Made by a program: the position numbers and the translations under genes. A stretch of 64,000 nucleotides of DNA from Yinghuangia soli (GTDB lineage Bacteria; Actinomycetota; Actinomycetes; Streptomycetales; Streptomycetaceae). Below are positions 41,900-51,488 of this stretch, in pieces (position 1 is the first letter of the stretch; each line of letters begins with the position of its first letter). The DNA is taken from assembly GCF_021502675.1 (NCBI RefSeq), contig NZ_JAKFHA010000005.1, forward strand, positions 293,213 through 357,212, given 5' to 3'. The notes below the pieces were generated by a model. That model saw nothing but the letters and a program-made list of their open reading frames with translations, was not told the DNA's origin and did not search any database.

Positions 41900-42328
41900 T
41901 CAGTCGTCGTTTGAACCCGGCTGGTCGCCAGTGAGGTCCGCAAGCAGTGTGGCGTGGGCGGCGATGAGCCTCCAGCCGGTCTGCTCGTCGCGAGTCCACG
42001 TCCGGGTGTAGCGCATGCGGGCAGCGAACGGCTGGCCGCCGATGGCGCCCTCCAGCACGCCGAGGAACCAGGTCACGCCCGTAGTCGGGGTGGCCCGTAC
42101 GCGCAGTTCCTCTTCTTCGACACGGTGCAGCACCTGCTGCCCCGACTTGTGCGCATCCAGGTCGTCTTGCTTGGAGTAGATCTGCCCGTCCGGACCGGTG
42201 AACCAGAGGGCATCGTCGATCAGCTCCGCCAGTGCGTCGACGTCGGAAGCCAGCTGGGCGGCCTGCAAACGCCGCTCGGCAGTACGAAGCTCTTCGGACA
42301 GGTCGGGGTTCGGCGTGTGATTCGACAT
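41900..42328 (-). CDS. SnoaL/NTF2-like (DUF4440-type) protein
   Basis: A 142-residue protein with the NTF2-like pattern SEELRTAERRLQAAQL, VDALAELIDDALWFTGPDG and the final strand WRLIAAHATLL. Such proteins are small enzymes or binding modules. ATG 42328 is preceded by GGGG; an ATG at 42340 is possible. Confidence 0.85.
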   Translation of the reverse strand: MSNHTPNPDLSEELRTAERRLQAAQLASDVDALAELIDDALWFTGPDGQIYSKQDDLDAHKSGQQVLHRVEEEELRVRATPTTGVTWFLGVLEGAIGGQPFAARMRYTRTWTRDEQTGWRLIAAHATLLADLTGDQPGSNDD

Positions 42329-42423
42329 GGTCCCCATCATGGCCTGCGGATGACCGCACCACGCTTTGGCGTCGCGATGAATCCCGACGAGTACCGCAGT
42401 GGTTCCAGCAGGTGGGCGGACGT

Positions 42424-43086
42424 CTACCGCAGGCTATCCGCGCGGTGGGTCAGCCAAGTGGCCTCCGCCGGCGTGATGTTCGGGTCGGTCAGGCGGGCCT
42501 CGATGACCTCGCGGAGGCGGGGTGCCGGGTCGGTGTGGGAGCCGCGGTGCAGGCCGTGGAGCAGGGTGCTGCGGATGCGGCGGGCCGCGAAGCCCGGGAC
42601 CTGGGCGGCGCCGACTGCCGCCAGGGTCATGGCGAGGTCCGCGGCCGGGTCGCCTGCGTGCGCGTTGCGCCAGTCGATGACCACCGGGCCGCGGCCGGTC
42701 AGGATGACGTTGCCCGGGTGGAAGTCGAGGTGGAGGATCCGGTCGCCCGGCCCGCCGGCAGCCGTCGGGAAGCGCCTGGGCAGCCAGTCGGGTGCGGGCA
42801 GCGCATGCAGGCGGTCGTGGAGGGCGCCCAGTTGCCGGCCCAACGTGTGGGCCCGCCAAGGGCGTCGGGGTAGTTCGTCCAGCATCGTCGGCCCGGTCAG
42901 GCGCTCCAGCACCATGTCGGTCTCGGTGTGCTCGTACACCTGCGGTACGGGGAATCCGCGCTCCGACAGGTACGCCATCAGCCGGGCCTCGGCCTCTGTC
43001 GGCCCGCCGTGCCGGTAGCGGCGTAGTACTCGGGACTCGTCCAGGGCGTATACGTCCGCGTCCCGCCCCCGTGCGATCAGCTCCAT
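42424..43086 (-). CDS. Aminoglycoside-phosphotransferase-like kinase
   Basis: A 220-residue kinase-like protein with Brenner's motif ILHLDFHPGNVILTG (catalytic Asp near residue 119) and the metal motif VVIDWRNAHAGDP. The N-lobe is very short and its glycine-rich loop (ARGRDADVYAL) is present, with the ATP-binding lysine position uncertain. Substrates of this APH subgroup are unknown; it need not confer drug resistance. Confidence 0.85.
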   Translation of the reverse strand: MELIARGRDADVYALDESRVLRRYRHGGPTEAEARLMAYLSERGFPVPQVYEHTETDMVLERLTGPTMLDELPRRPWRAHTLGRQLGALHDRLHALPAPDWLPRRFPTAAGGPGDRILHLDFHPGNVILTGRGPVVIDWRNAHAGDPAADLAMTLAAVGAAQVPGFAARRIRSTLLHGLHRGSHTDPAPRLREVIEARLTDPNITPAEATWLTHRADSLR

Positions 43087-43272
43087 ACGGGCAGTTTGCC
43101 TTGCGCCGCCGCGTGGTGCGGGGTCGTGTGAGAGCAGAACGTACCCGGGAAAAGCGTCGGCGCCGGGTCCTGGGGACCGCGACGCCGTCTGTGCGAGGAA
43201 AGCGAACGGACTAAGGCAGAAAAAGATGAGAAGGAAGCCCGTTCATGGCCTCGTCGAGGTCGACGCTATCAG

Positions 43273-45468
43273 TCAGCCCGGGATCAGGTCGCGCAGATTT
43301 TCCGGGGTGAAGACGCGCGAGTCCGGGTGCAGGCCGGCCGGACGCTCCAGACCGAGGTACGTGACCGGCCCCTCCGGCAGCGTATCGCCGTCCCACACCG
43401 TGGTTTCCGTGGCCTGCTCGGTCAGCAGGTCGACCAGGTACGCGATCGTCAGCGGCGTGTGGTCGAAGATGCTGCGCAGCAGCGCCGCCACCGAGGCCTG
43501 GCTGCCCTCGACCGTGTTGGCGTACGGGCTGCCGTTCAGGTAGATGTGCAGCCACTTGGCGTACCAGGACCCGTCCTCGCCGCGCCGGAAGGCGAGCGGC
43601 AGGGCGACGCGGCCCGGGCCGCGCAGCTCCGACTTCATGCGGACTGTACGCGGCTCGAACGGGCGGCCCTTCTGCTCGCCTTCGCGCAGCATGAACCCGA
43701 AGAACGACTCCTCGCACTGCTCGAAGCTCTCGCCCGAGTAGATGTTCACCTGCGGCACGATGAAGCCGCCCGGGACCGACCCCAGCCGCAGGTTGATGAA
43801 CTCCGAAGCCCCGTCCGGGGCATCGGTGATGTCGCCGGAGTGCTCGCCGTGCGCGCCGGTCAGCGCGGTGTACGACAGCCACGACGCGTTGCCGTACGCC
43901 TCGTCCAGCAGCAGCGCGGACAGGTCGTAGTCGGTGCGGTGGGACGTCTGCTTCCAGTACACGAAGAAGCGCAGCAGCTCGCCGTCCACCCGGCTCACCG
44001 ACCCGCGCGGCAGCGAGCCGAAGCCGCCGGACGTGGCCTTTCCGCTGATCGGGACCGCCACGTCCAGGATCTCCGGGTCGACCAGCAGGTGCCCGGGAGC
44101 CGGCAGGCGCCGCCGCATCTCGGCATCGATGGCGGCGGTCAGCCGTACGCATGCGTCGGCGGGCACCGGCGCGCGGGTGTCCTCGACCGCGCAGGCACCG
44201 CCGAACCGGTTCACGAAGATGCGCCGCGGCTGGTCGGCATCGAGGTTGCCGGTCCCGGCGTCCGTCGCGCGGTTGGCGAAGTGCTCGCGCAGCGACAGCA
44301 GGACGCGGCCGGAGACCTTGGGCATGGCCGACTCCACGGACGCGGTGACCGCGTCGCACTCCTCGAAGCTGCGCGCCTCGCGCAGCAGCCGGTCGGACGC
44401 GCGCATCAGCCGGCCCGGTGCGCCGGCCAGCAGCCGTGCCGCACCGGCGACATCGCGTGCCGCGAGCAGTTCCTCGACGCGGCTGTCGAACGTCGGCGCC
44501 GCCAGCTCGCCCCGCGCGACCGCGAACACCTGCGCGGCATGCGGCAGCTTCGGGAACTCGTGCGGGTGCAGCCGCTCGCCCAGGCGCTTGAACGGCTCCC
44601 GGTGCAGGTTCGCGTCCGCGAGCTTCGCCGGGGACGCCGCGACGACGCCGTCGAGCGCAGTGAGCAGCGCGCGGCGGATGCGGCGCGGGAACGACTTGAA
44701 CCGGGTGGGCACGACCAGCGCGACATCACCGTCGGACACCACGCACGCCAGCCGCAGCACATCCGTGACGGTGTCGACCAGCAGCTCCGCACCGGCCTCC
44801 AGGCGTACGAAGTTGACGACGGCGCGGTTCTCGCGCACCGGGATCGCCTCGGGCTGCGGGCCGTCCGCGCAGTGTCCGGCCAGGACGGCGAGGCTGCCCA
44901 GCGCCGGCTTGTCCAGCGGTGTGGTGCTGCCGGCCAGGGCGAGGTACAGCGCGGTGGCCTCGGCCGCGGAGTCGCCGCCCGCGTGCAGCACGGTCACGCG
45001 GTCGCCCGCCGCGGGGATCAGCTCTTCGTGCGCGGCCAACATCTCGGCGTACGTGTGCTGGTACGTCCCGTAGCCCGGAAGCGTCAGCAAGTTGAGCGTG
45101 CCGTAGCTGAGTTGCTCCTCGATACCGGGCCGGAGGATGTCGATGGCCAGCGCCTTGACGACCAGACTGGTCCAGAAGTCGATGGTGTCCGGCACGTTTG
45201 CCGGGAAGTCGATGAAGTAGCTGTTGTGCGCGACGTGGCTGCCGACCATCTCGCCCACGACCGGGAGCGTCTGCCGCGCGATCTCGACGACGACACCGTC
45301 AGCCAGCGCCGAAAGCCGTTCGAGCAGCTCCGCGGAGAGCTTGAAGCCCACCGACATCAACGCGGAATCGAACTGCCGAGCAGCGACCTCGCCCCTTCCG
45401 GAAGGTCCGGCAGGCAGGGGTATGCGAAGCGTGTGGCGTACGACGAGGGCATCCAGAGGGTGAACCAT
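43273..45468 (-). CDS. Large cytoplasmic protein with TerD-like C-terminal domain
   Basis: A 731-residue protein that I recognise as a conserved streptomycete family of unknown function. Residues about 1-440 are unassigned ([37 protein letters not shown]). Residues about 480-650 match the TerD stress-protein fold: [47 protein letters not shown]. TerD domains bind calcium and occur in tellurite and stress operons. No other ter gene is close. Its first 170 bases overlap the end of the agmatinase reading frame upstream, which is discussed under that gene. Confidence 0.8.
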   Translation of the reverse strand: MVHPLDALVVRHTLRIPLPAGPSGRGEVAARQFDSALMSVGFKLSAELLERLSALADGVVVEIARQTLPVVGEMVGSHVAHNSYFIDFPANVPDTIDFWTSLVVKALAIDILRPGIEEQLSYGTLNLLTLPGYGTYQHTYAEMLAAHEELIPAAGDRVTVLHAGGDSAAEATALYLALAGSTTPLDKPALGSLAVLAGHCADGPQPEAIPVRENRAVVNFVRLEAGAELLVDTVTDVLRLACVVSDGDVALVVPTRFKSFPRRIRRALLTALDGVVAASPAKLADANLHREPFKRLGERLHPHEFPKLPHAAQVFAVARGELAAPTFDSRVEELLAARDVAGAARLLAGAPGRLMRASDRLLREARSFEECDAVTASVESAMPKVSGRVLLSLREHFANRATDAGTGNLDADQPRRIFVNRFGGACAVEDTRAPVPADACVRLTAAIDAEMRRRLPAPGHLLVDPEILDVAVPISGKATSGGFGSLPRGSVSRVDGELLRFFVYWKQTSHRTDYDLSALLLDEAYGNASWLSYTALTGAHGEHSGDITDAPDGASEFINLRLGSVPGGFIVPQVNIYSGESFEQCEESFFGFMLREGEQKGRPFEPRTVRMKSELRGPGRVALPLAFRRGEDGSWYAKWLHIYLNGSPYANTVEGSQASVAALLRSIFDHTPLTIAYLVDLLTEQATETTVWDGDTLPEGPVTYLGLERPAGLHPDSRVFTPENLRDLIPG

Positions 45469-46546
45469 CCTGCGCATGCTTCCAGACGCAACACCCCACC
45501 CGCATCGCAGTTTGCCGCCGCTCCCCGGCAGCAGCGCATGCCGGCGCCGGGGCGGCCGCGTGTGCAGCTGCCCCGGCGCCGGCCCGGCCGGTCACCTCTT
45601 CGGCAGCCCCCAGGCCGAGCAGCGTGACCAGGTCGTACGCCACGTGCGAGGCCGCCACCGCGGTGATCTCCGCGTGGTCGTACGCCGGGGCGACCTCGAC
45701 CACATCGGCGCCGACGAGGTTCAGTCCTGCCAACCCCCGCAAGATCTCGAGGAGTTCGCGGGACGTCATGCCGCCCGCCTCCGGCGTGCCGGTGCCCGGC
45801 GCGTGCGCGGGGTCCAGGACGTCGATGTCGATCGAGACATATAGCGGGCGGCCGCCGATCCGGTCGCGGAGCGCACCGACGGTCTCGTCGACGCCGCGCC
45901 GCATGACATCCGCCGACGTCACGATGCCGAACCCGAGGCGGCGGTCCTCCTCCAGGTCGCGCTTGCCGTAGAGCGGGCCGCGGGTGCCGACGTGGCTCAG
46001 CGCCTCGGTATCCACGACGCCCTCCTCCACGGCGCGCCGGAACGGGGTGCCGTGGGTGTACTCGGCACCGAAGTAGGTGTCCCAGGTGTCGAGGTGCGCG
46101 TCGAAGTGCAGGACGGCGACCGGGCCGTGGCGCTTCGCGACGGCTCGCAGCAGCGGCAGCGCGACCGTATGGTCGCCGCCGATCGTCACCAAGCGGGTCC
46201 CGTCCGCCTGGAGTTCGTCCGCGGCGTGCTCGATGGCCTCGATCGCCTCCCCGATGTCGAACGGATTGACCGCGATGTCCCCGGCGTCCGCCACCTGCCG
46301 GACCGCGAACGGCTCGGCGTCCAGACCCGGATGATACGGGCGCAGCAGCCGGGAGGCCTCGCGTACCGCGGTCGGCGCGAAGCGTGCGCCGGGGCGGTAG
46401 GAGACACCGCTGTCGAAGGGGATCCCGACGACCGCGATGTCGGCGCGGGGGACTTCGTCCAGCCGGGGGAGGCGGGCGAAGGTCGCCGGTCCGGCGTACC
46501 GCGGGATCCGGGAGGAGTCGACGGGGCCGCGGGGGTGGTGGTTCAT
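45299..46546 (-). CDS. Agmatinase/guanidinobutyrase-family ureohydrolase with anomalous C-terminal read-through
   Basis: A 415-codon frame whose first 315 or so residues are a complete ureohydrolase. The manganese motifs are [20 protein letters not shown] and [16 protein letters not shown]. Family members usually end soon after the LVTLLGLG segment. Here the frame runs on for about 95 Ala/Arg/Cys-rich residues into the next gene. Removing one G from the GGGGG run at 45607-45611 (minus strand) would give LLGLGLPKR and a stop. So a one-base insertion, real or from sequencing, is likely. It is probably transcribed divergently from nothing and with the permease gene 35 bases upstream. Confidence 0.85.
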   Translation of the reverse strand: MNHHPRGPVDSSRIPRYAGPATFARLPRLDEVPRADIAVVGIPFDSGVSYRPGARFAPTAVREASRLLRPYHPGLDAEPFAVRQVADAGDIAVNPFDIGEAIEAIEHAADELQADGTRLVTIGGDHTVALPLLRAVAKRHGPVAVLHFDAHLDTWDTYFGAEYTHGTPFRRAVEEGVVDTEALSHVGTRGPLYGKRDLEEDRRLGFGIVTSADVMRRGVDETVGALRDRIGGRPLYVSIDIDVLDPAHAPGTGTPEAGGMTSRELLEILRGLAGLNLVGADVVEVAPAYDHAEITAVAASHVAYDLVTLLGLGAAEEVTGRAGAGAAAHAAAPAPACAAAGERRQTAMRVGCCVWKHAQDGSPSGCPRRTPHASHTPACRTFRKGRGRCSAVRFRVDVGGLQALRGAARTAFGAG

Positions 46547-46580
46547 CGGCTTTCGGTCTTTCGGTCGGGGAGGCAGCCGG

Positions 46581-48017
46581 TCAGGTCGACTGGGCAGGAG
46601 CAGCGGACGCCGGGTTCGAGCCGTGGCCCGCAGGACCGGGGAGGTCCGGGGGCGGGGCGGCGCCGGACGCGCTCAGCTTCGGCGTCGGCCGGCGGAACCC
46701 GCGGGTGAGGACCAGCAGGTACACGACGCCGACCGAGAACCAGCATGCACCGATCGCGACTGCCGTCCCGCTGAGCCGGGTGAGCATGTACACCGTGGCG
46801 AGCGCGCCGGCCGCCGGCAGCACCACGTACCCGAACACCGGCAGCCGGTGTCCGCGGCGGTTCCGGAAGTAGTGGGTCACCACACACAGATTCACGACCG
46901 TGAACGCGGTGAACGCCCCGAAATTGATGAACGACGTGGCCGTCTCCAGCGAGAGCCCCAGCCCGAGCAGGCACATCGCCCCGGTGGCGAGCACGCAGAA
47001 CACCGGCGTCCGGGTACGGCCGTTCAGTGCACCGAAGACCCGCTTGGGCAGCACCCCGTCGCGGCCCATGGTGTACAGCAGCCGGCTCGAACTGAGTTGG
47101 ACGGCAAGCCCCGAGGCGAACCCGCCCACGATGGTCGCCATGTTCAGCCAGTCGGCGAACCGCTCGCCGCCGACCTGGACGGACATCGTGTACGCGGCGA
47201 TCTCCGGGTCTTCGAACACGCCGCCCGGGTGCACCAGTTGCATGACGAAAGCGGCGGTGGTGAACAGCACGCCGCCGATCGCGACGACCAGGACCACGGC
47301 CCGGGGAATGGTCCGCTGTGCATCACGCGTCTCCTCGGAGAGCGTGGTGACCGCGTCGAAGCCCAGATACGAGTACGCCGCGACCGCTGCAGCCGCCGTG
47401 ACCGCCGCGGCGCTGCTCTCCGCGTTCCACAGCGGCGCGCCGTACGACGCCGGCGGGTGGTCGACGAGGAACACCAGGCAGTACGCGACGAACACCAGGA
47501 CCAGCAGGAACGCGAGCCCGGTCAGCACCTTGTTGACCCGGTCCGACAGGGCGAGTCCGACGATGTTGACCGCGGTGGTCAGCGCCGCGTTGACCAGCAG
47601 CCACGTCCACACCGGGATACCGGGGAACTGGGCGTTCAGGTAAAGCGATTGCAGCAGCCACGCGACCATCGGGAGGAACAGGTAGTCGAGCAGTACGCTC
47701 CAGCCGACGAGGAACCCGACCGGTGCACCGAGCGTGCGGCGCGCGTAGACGTACGCCGATCCGGAGACCGGATAGGCGCGTGCCATCTTGGCGTAGCTGA
47801 AGGCGGTGAGGCTGATCGCCGCCGTGGCGAGGAGCAGTGCGCCGGCGGCCGTGCCGTTGCTGCTCGCCGCGATCACCCCGAAGATCGCCATGACCATGCC
47901 GGGCGACATGTACGCGACCCCGAACGCGACCACGGAACCCAGCGAAAGCGTCGGAGCCAGCCGGCCGGCGTCTGCATCGGTGGCCGGTGCACTCCCGCCT
48001 GTTCTGCTCGCTTTCAC
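46581..48017 (-). CDS. APC-superfamily amino acid/amine permease
   Basis: A 478-residue transporter with 12 membrane helices, starting at GTG 48017 with AAGGAGG 6 bases upstream. Landmarks of the APC family are [19 protein letters not shown] near residue 30 and [20 protein letters not shown] near 73. It overlaps the nitrilase gene by 4 bases. Context suggests import of arginine, agmatine, a guanidino compound or another amine. The C-terminal 40 residues are Pro/Ala-rich. Confidence 0.92.
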   Translation of the reverse strand: MKASRTGGSAPATDADAGRLAPTLSLGSVVAFGVAYMSPGMVMAIFGVIAASSNGTAAGALLLATAAISLTAFSYAKMARAYPVSGSAYVYARRTLGAPVGFLVGWSVLLDYLFLPMVAWLLQSLYLNAQFPGIPVWTWLLVNAALTTAVNIVGLALSDRVNKVLTGLAFLLVLVFVAYCLVFLVDHPPASYGAPLWNAESSAAAVTAAAAVAAYSYLGFDAVTTLSEETRDAQRTIPRAVVLVVAIGGVLFTTAAFVMQLVHPGGVFEDPEIAAYTMSVQVGGERFADWLNMATIVGGFASGLAVQLSSSRLLYTMGRDGVLPKRVFGALNGRTRTPVFCVLATGAMCLLGLGLSLETATSFINFGAFTAFTVVNLCVVTHYFRNRRGHRLPVFGYVVLPAAGALATVYMLTRLSGTAVAIGACWFSVGVVYLLVLTRGFRRPTPKLSASGAAPPPDLPGPAGHGSNPASAAPAQST

Positions 48018-48949
48018 GCGTCCTCCTTGGCTGCCGCGGGGCGGCGGAACACGGCCGGAGCAGCCGGACGCAGGGGCTCCGGCGTCTCGGGGGAGATCGC
48101 CGGGCGCCAGGTGGCGGGGTCGATACGGCCGTTGTAGAGCGGGAGTTCGAGTGGCGAGTCGCCGTCTTGGAAGTGGTCCCAGGGCCATGAGTCGCCGCTC
48201 GTCCCGAACTTCCGGGCAGCCGGGACGTGGTCGAAGTCGACGACGCTGAGGATCGTGGCGTCCTCGCTGCCCGACGTCGCGACCCGGATGTTGCCTTCCG
48301 GGTCGACCAGCAGCGTCTTGCCGACCGCGGTGGGCGCCGCGCCGTTGACGCTGGCCACCCAGATCTGGTTGACGATGGCGTTGGCCTGGTTGACGGGGAT
48401 CTCCTGGGCCCGGCCGGCGGTCGGCGTCTGCACGATGTTGACCACCAGCTCGGCACCCATCCAGGCCAGGTGCCGCGTCACCTCCGGGTACCAGGCGTCG
48501 TAGCAGATCGAGAGTCCGACGCGACCGGTGCCGGGCATGTCGAACACCACGAACTCGCTTCCCACGTCCACGGGTTCGTACGGCCGCCAGGTGAAGATCT
48601 TGCGGTAGCTCGCGACCAGGCGGCCGTCCGGGGCGTAGACCACGGCGGTGTTGAAGACCCGGCCGTCGTCGGTCAGCTCCAGGACGGTGCCGGGGATCAG
48701 CCAGATGCCGAGCTCGCGGGCAAGGTCGCCGAGTGCTCGGCCGCGCGGTCCGTCGAGAGGCTCGGCGTACCGGGCGGTGAATTCCTCGTCCGACATCTCG
48801 CCGAGGCCGAGCGAGCACAGGTGGAGCTCCGGATAGACGACGAGTTGTCCGGCATTGGGGGACTTCATGCGGCGGCGCAGGCCCTCGGCGAAGTCGGCGA
48901 ACGACTCGGCGGCGGCCTGGACAAGGGTCAGGCGCAGATGGCGACTCAT
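48014..48949 (-). CDS. Carbon-nitrogen hydrolase (nitrilase superfamily)
   Basis: A 311-residue amidase/nitrilase-superfamily enzyme with the complete triad E41 (VVYPELHL), K117 (ASYRKIFT) and C149 (GLSICYDAWYPE). AGGAG lies 10 bases upstream of ATG 48949. It shares an operon with a permease and an agmatinase-family enzyme. A reasonable reading is amide hydrolysis of 4-guanidinobutyramide, followed by ureohydrolase action to GABA and urea, the arginine-oxygenase route known in streptomycetes. The arginine monooxygenase itself is not in the window. Confidence 0.9.
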   Translation of the reverse strand: MSRHLRLTLVQAAAESFADFAEGLRRRMKSPNAGQLVVYPELHLCSLGLGEMSDEEFTARYAEPLDGPRGRALGDLARELGIWLIPGTVLELTDDGRVFNTAVVYAPDGRLVASYRKIFTWRPYEPVDVGSEFVVFDMPGTGRVGLSICYDAWYPEVTRHLAWMGAELVVNIVQTPTAGRAQEIPVNQANAIVNQIWVASVNGAAPTAVGKTLLVDPEGNIRVATSGSEDATILSVVDFDHVPAARKFGTSGDSWPWDHFQDGDSPLELPLYNGRIDPATWRPAISPETPEPLRPAAPAVFRRPAAAKEDA

Positions 48950-49012
48950 GGGGCAGGACTCCTCGGAGGAGACGGAGCGGCGGCGGCTCCCGGCCGGGCC
49001 GCCGCTCTGCAT

Positions 49013-49029
49013 GTTTCCAAATAAGAAAC
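49013..49029. promoter_or_regulatory. Dyad in the nitrilase / XRE-cupin divergent region
   Basis: GTTTC-N7-GAAAC in an A+T-rich patch, with a further GAGAAACTC 20 bases to the right. It is the likely binding site of the XRE-cupin regulator, controlling both directions. Confidence 0.5.
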
Positions 49030-49123
49030 TTTTGATGTCTACTGAGAAACTCGGGCAAGTATCCGAGCGCCGGAAAGCTCTGTCAAGATGTGGAGACCCG
49101 TGGACGAGCCAGATGGAGGGGCG

Positions 49124-49708
49124 ATGAGAGCGGTCGGCCCGGAAGCCTCCGACTCGCCGGTCAGAATCGGGGCCAAGCTGCGCGGCAGCCGCCTCGCGCA
49201 GGGCATGACGGTCGAGCAGGTCGCCGCCGCGACCCGGCTCAGCAAGGGCTTCATCAGCAAGGTGGAGCGCGACGAGACGTCCCCGAGCGTCGCGACCCTC
49301 GTCACGCTGTGCCAGGTCCTGTCGCTGCCGATCGGCTCACTGTTCGAGGAAGCGGACACCGCGACCGTCGAACTCGCCGACGCCCCCCTCGTCAACCTGG
49401 GCGGCACCGGCGCCACCGACCGCATGGTGACCCCGCGCGGCCAGGCCAAGGTCCAGGTCCTGCGCTCCACCCTGAAGCCGGGCGCGGACGGCGGCCAGCG
49501 GCTGTACACCATCAACTGCGAAGTCGAGGTCGTGCACGTCATCTCCGGCGCCCTGACCGTCGTCTTCGCCGGTCACGAGGTCCCCTTGGGCCCCGGCGCC
49601 ACCTTGACCTTCCCCGGCGGCGAACCCCACACCTGGCGCAACACGGGTGACGGCACCACCGAAGTCGTCTGGGTCATCACCCCCGCCGCCTGGAGCGGCT
49701 CGAACTAG
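49124..49708 (+). CDS. XRE-family regulator with C-terminal cupin
   Basis: A 194-residue protein with an N-terminal helix-turn-helix (LRGSRLAQGMTVEQVAAATR, SKGFISKVERDETSPSVATL) and a C-terminal cupin (about 110-190: YTINCEVEVVHVISGALTVV, FPGGEPHTWRN). This SutR/PuuR-like layout commonly controls amine or amino-acid degradation genes. ATG 49124 has GGAGGGG directly upstream. It is divergent from the nitrilase-permease-ureohydrolase operon, its probable target. Confidence 0.92.
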   Translation: MRAVGPEASDSPVRIGAKLRGSRLAQGMTVEQVAAATRLSKGFISKVERDETSPSVATLVTLCQVLSLPIGSLFEEADTATVELADAPLVNLGGTGATDRMVTPRGQAKVQVLRSTLKPGADGGQRLYTINCEVEVVHVISGALTVVFAGHEVPLGPGATLTFPGGEPHTWRNTGDGTTEVVWVITPAAWSGSN

Positions 49709-49758
49709 CGGGTGGCACGGTGCCGCCGCGCGCTGCGGCGGTTCCCGGACAGCAAGAA

Positions 49759-49797
49759 GCCCATGCGGGCGCCGGGTATACCGGCGCCCGCATGGGC
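49759..49797. terminator. Bidirectional terminator between the XRE-cupin and GH31 genes
   Basis: A perfect 17-bp inverted repeat around loop GTATA, between convergent genes, with AAGAAG on its left flank. Confidence 0.9.
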
Positions 49798-49805
49798 GGC
49801 GTTGC

Positions 49806-51371
49806 TCAGTTCGACGCGGGCGCCGTGAGCCTGAAATAGGGGAGGCGGGCGAGGGGGGCGTCTACTGTCACTGTTGTGGGGCCTTCGTATGTCCGGGTGT
49901 CGTCGGCGGTCCAGGTGCCTGGGGGGATTTCGACGGTGCGGGTGGTGGCGCCCTGGATGGTCACGGGGGCGACCATCAGGGTGTCGCCGATCAGGAACTG
50001 GTCGGTGACGTCGGCGTAGCCTTGGTCGGGGTACGCCCACTCCAGGGGGCGCTGGATGGGTTCGCCGGATTTGGCCGACTCTTCGGCTATGGCCAGGATT
50101 TCGGCGCCGAAGGCGGTGTGCAGGGCCGCGGCTTGCCGGACGATCTCCAGGTGTTCGGGGGAGAGCAGGCGCCACGGCGCGGCCGAGAACTGCATCATCG
50201 GGAACAGGGCGGCGATCTGGGCGTAGCGGACGAAGAGTTCGGCGTCGAAGCCGTCGCCGTCATCGGAGGGCACGAAGCGGAATTCGCCGCCGCCGATCAT
50301 GTCCGGGCAGGTGAACGCGTGGCCGGTGACGGCCTGGGCCAGCGCGTTTGGGATCAGGCTCTCGATCCCGAAGCGGTCCTCCCACTGGTGGTACTTGTCC
50401 TGCTGGCGCTGGGCGAGGGGCAAGCCTGCCGTACGCCAGGCCTCGCGGTATTCGTTGAGCGGCCAGGCGAGGCCTATGCGGTTCCAGGCCAGGACGTACG
50501 CCTCGGGATCGGCGATCCCCATCCGCCGCCACCACTCGGCGTCGCCGCCGTCGAACTTGAAGCCGTCGATGCCGAAGTCGGACTGGAGACGGGTGAGTTG
50601 GTCTTGCAGCCAGGTGACTGCCTCGGGGTTGAGCAGGTCGAGTGCCGAGCTCCAGCCGTTCCACCAGTGCCCGACTGCCGCCCGGTAGCGCGCCTCTGGG
50701 TCGGCGACCAGCAGGTCCGCGTCGTTGAGGGTGCGGGCGGTCGGCGAGTCGGGGGTGACGTACGGGACCAGCCACAGCATCACCTTGAAGCCGAGCTCGT
50801 GGAGCCGGGCGACCATTGCTGCGGGATCGGGGAAACGGCCCGGATGGAACGTCCAGTTGCCGTAGTCGTTGCTCCACTGGTCGTCGATCATGATGACGCC
50901 CGGCGCGAAGCCCTCGGCGAGTACGCGTTCGGCGTACGCCAGGACCTTCTCCTGCGTCGGCTCGAAGACGGTCTCGATCCACAAGTTGTACTGCGGCGCG
51001 GTGAAGAGCAGCGGCTCGGGCATCGTGCCGCTCGCCGGGTAGTGGCGGGCCAGGACGTCTCGGTACGCGCCGCGCAGGTCGCCGAATTCGGAGGCATATT
51101 CGAGGACCGCGGTGGCGGAGTGGGGAGTCACGGTCAGCTCTTCGGTGCCGACCGTGAAGGAGAACGTGTCGGTGCTGTGCACCCAGCGCCCCCGGTTCGA
51201 CAGCAGCAGCGGCATGCCCTGGTTGCCGAGCAGGTCGCGCAGGTCGAAGGAGTAGCCCGCCGGGTACGGCATGCTGCGCCCTTCCGCGGACGCGCCGCCC
51301 CACCAGCGTTCGCCGTCGAGCAGCGGGAGGGTGAGCGGCGTGCCGGGGGCGGTCTCGCGTACGGCGGTCAT
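49806..51371 (-). CDS. GH31 glycoside hydrolase, probable alpha-galactosidase
   Basis: A 521-residue cytoplasmic glycosidase of family GH31. The barrel segments IMIDDQWSNDYGNWTF (160-175) and IDGFKFDGGDAEWW are diagnostic, with D274 as the nucleophile candidate. GH31 contains alpha-glucosidases, alpha-xylosidases, sulfoquinovosidases and a minority of alpha-galactosidases. The last is favoured because transport, GH42, galT, galK and galM genes surround it. No signal peptide is present, so substrate is cleaved after import. It lies 117 bases downstream of the binding-protein gene in the same direction. Confidence 0.88.
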   Translation of the reverse strand: MTAVRETAPGTPLTLPLLDGERWWGGASAEGRSMPYPAGYSFDLRDLLGNQGMPLLLSNRGRWVHSTDTFSFTVGTEELTVTPHSATAVLEYASEFGDLRGAYRDVLARHYPASGTMPEPLLFTAPQYNLWIETVFEPTQEKVLAYAERVLAEGFAPGVIMIDDQWSNDYGNWTFHPGRFPDPAAMVARLHELGFKVMLWLVPYVTPDSPTARTLNDADLLVADPEARYRAAVGHWWNGWSSALDLLNPEAVTWLQDQLTRLQSDFGIDGFKFDGGDAEWWRRMGIADPEAYVLAWNRIGLAWPLNEYREAWRTAGLPLAQRQQDKYHQWEDRFGIESLIPNALAQAVTGHAFTCPDMIGGGEFRFVPSDDGDGFDAELFVRYAQIAALFPMMQFSAAPWRLLSPEHLEIVRQAAALHTAFGAEILAIAEESAKSGEPIQRPLEWAYPDQGYADVTDQFLIGDTLMVAPVTIQGATTRTVEIPPGTWTADDTRTYEGPTTVTVDAPLARLPYFRLTAPASN

Positions 51372-51488
51372 GAGTGGGGTGCTCCTGGAATCGTCCGGGT
51401 GAATACGCCCCTCGATCGGGGGCAGCGCCCAGGGGACCGGCCGGGTCGAGACGTACTGCACGCGTCTCGGCCCGGCCGGCCGTCCCGG

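Noticed and set aside
41727..42362. Minus-strand frame ending in WPYRVRVGWPPAAYL
   Set aside because: It is the antisense of the methyltransferase remnant and the wrong frame across the NTF2-like gene.
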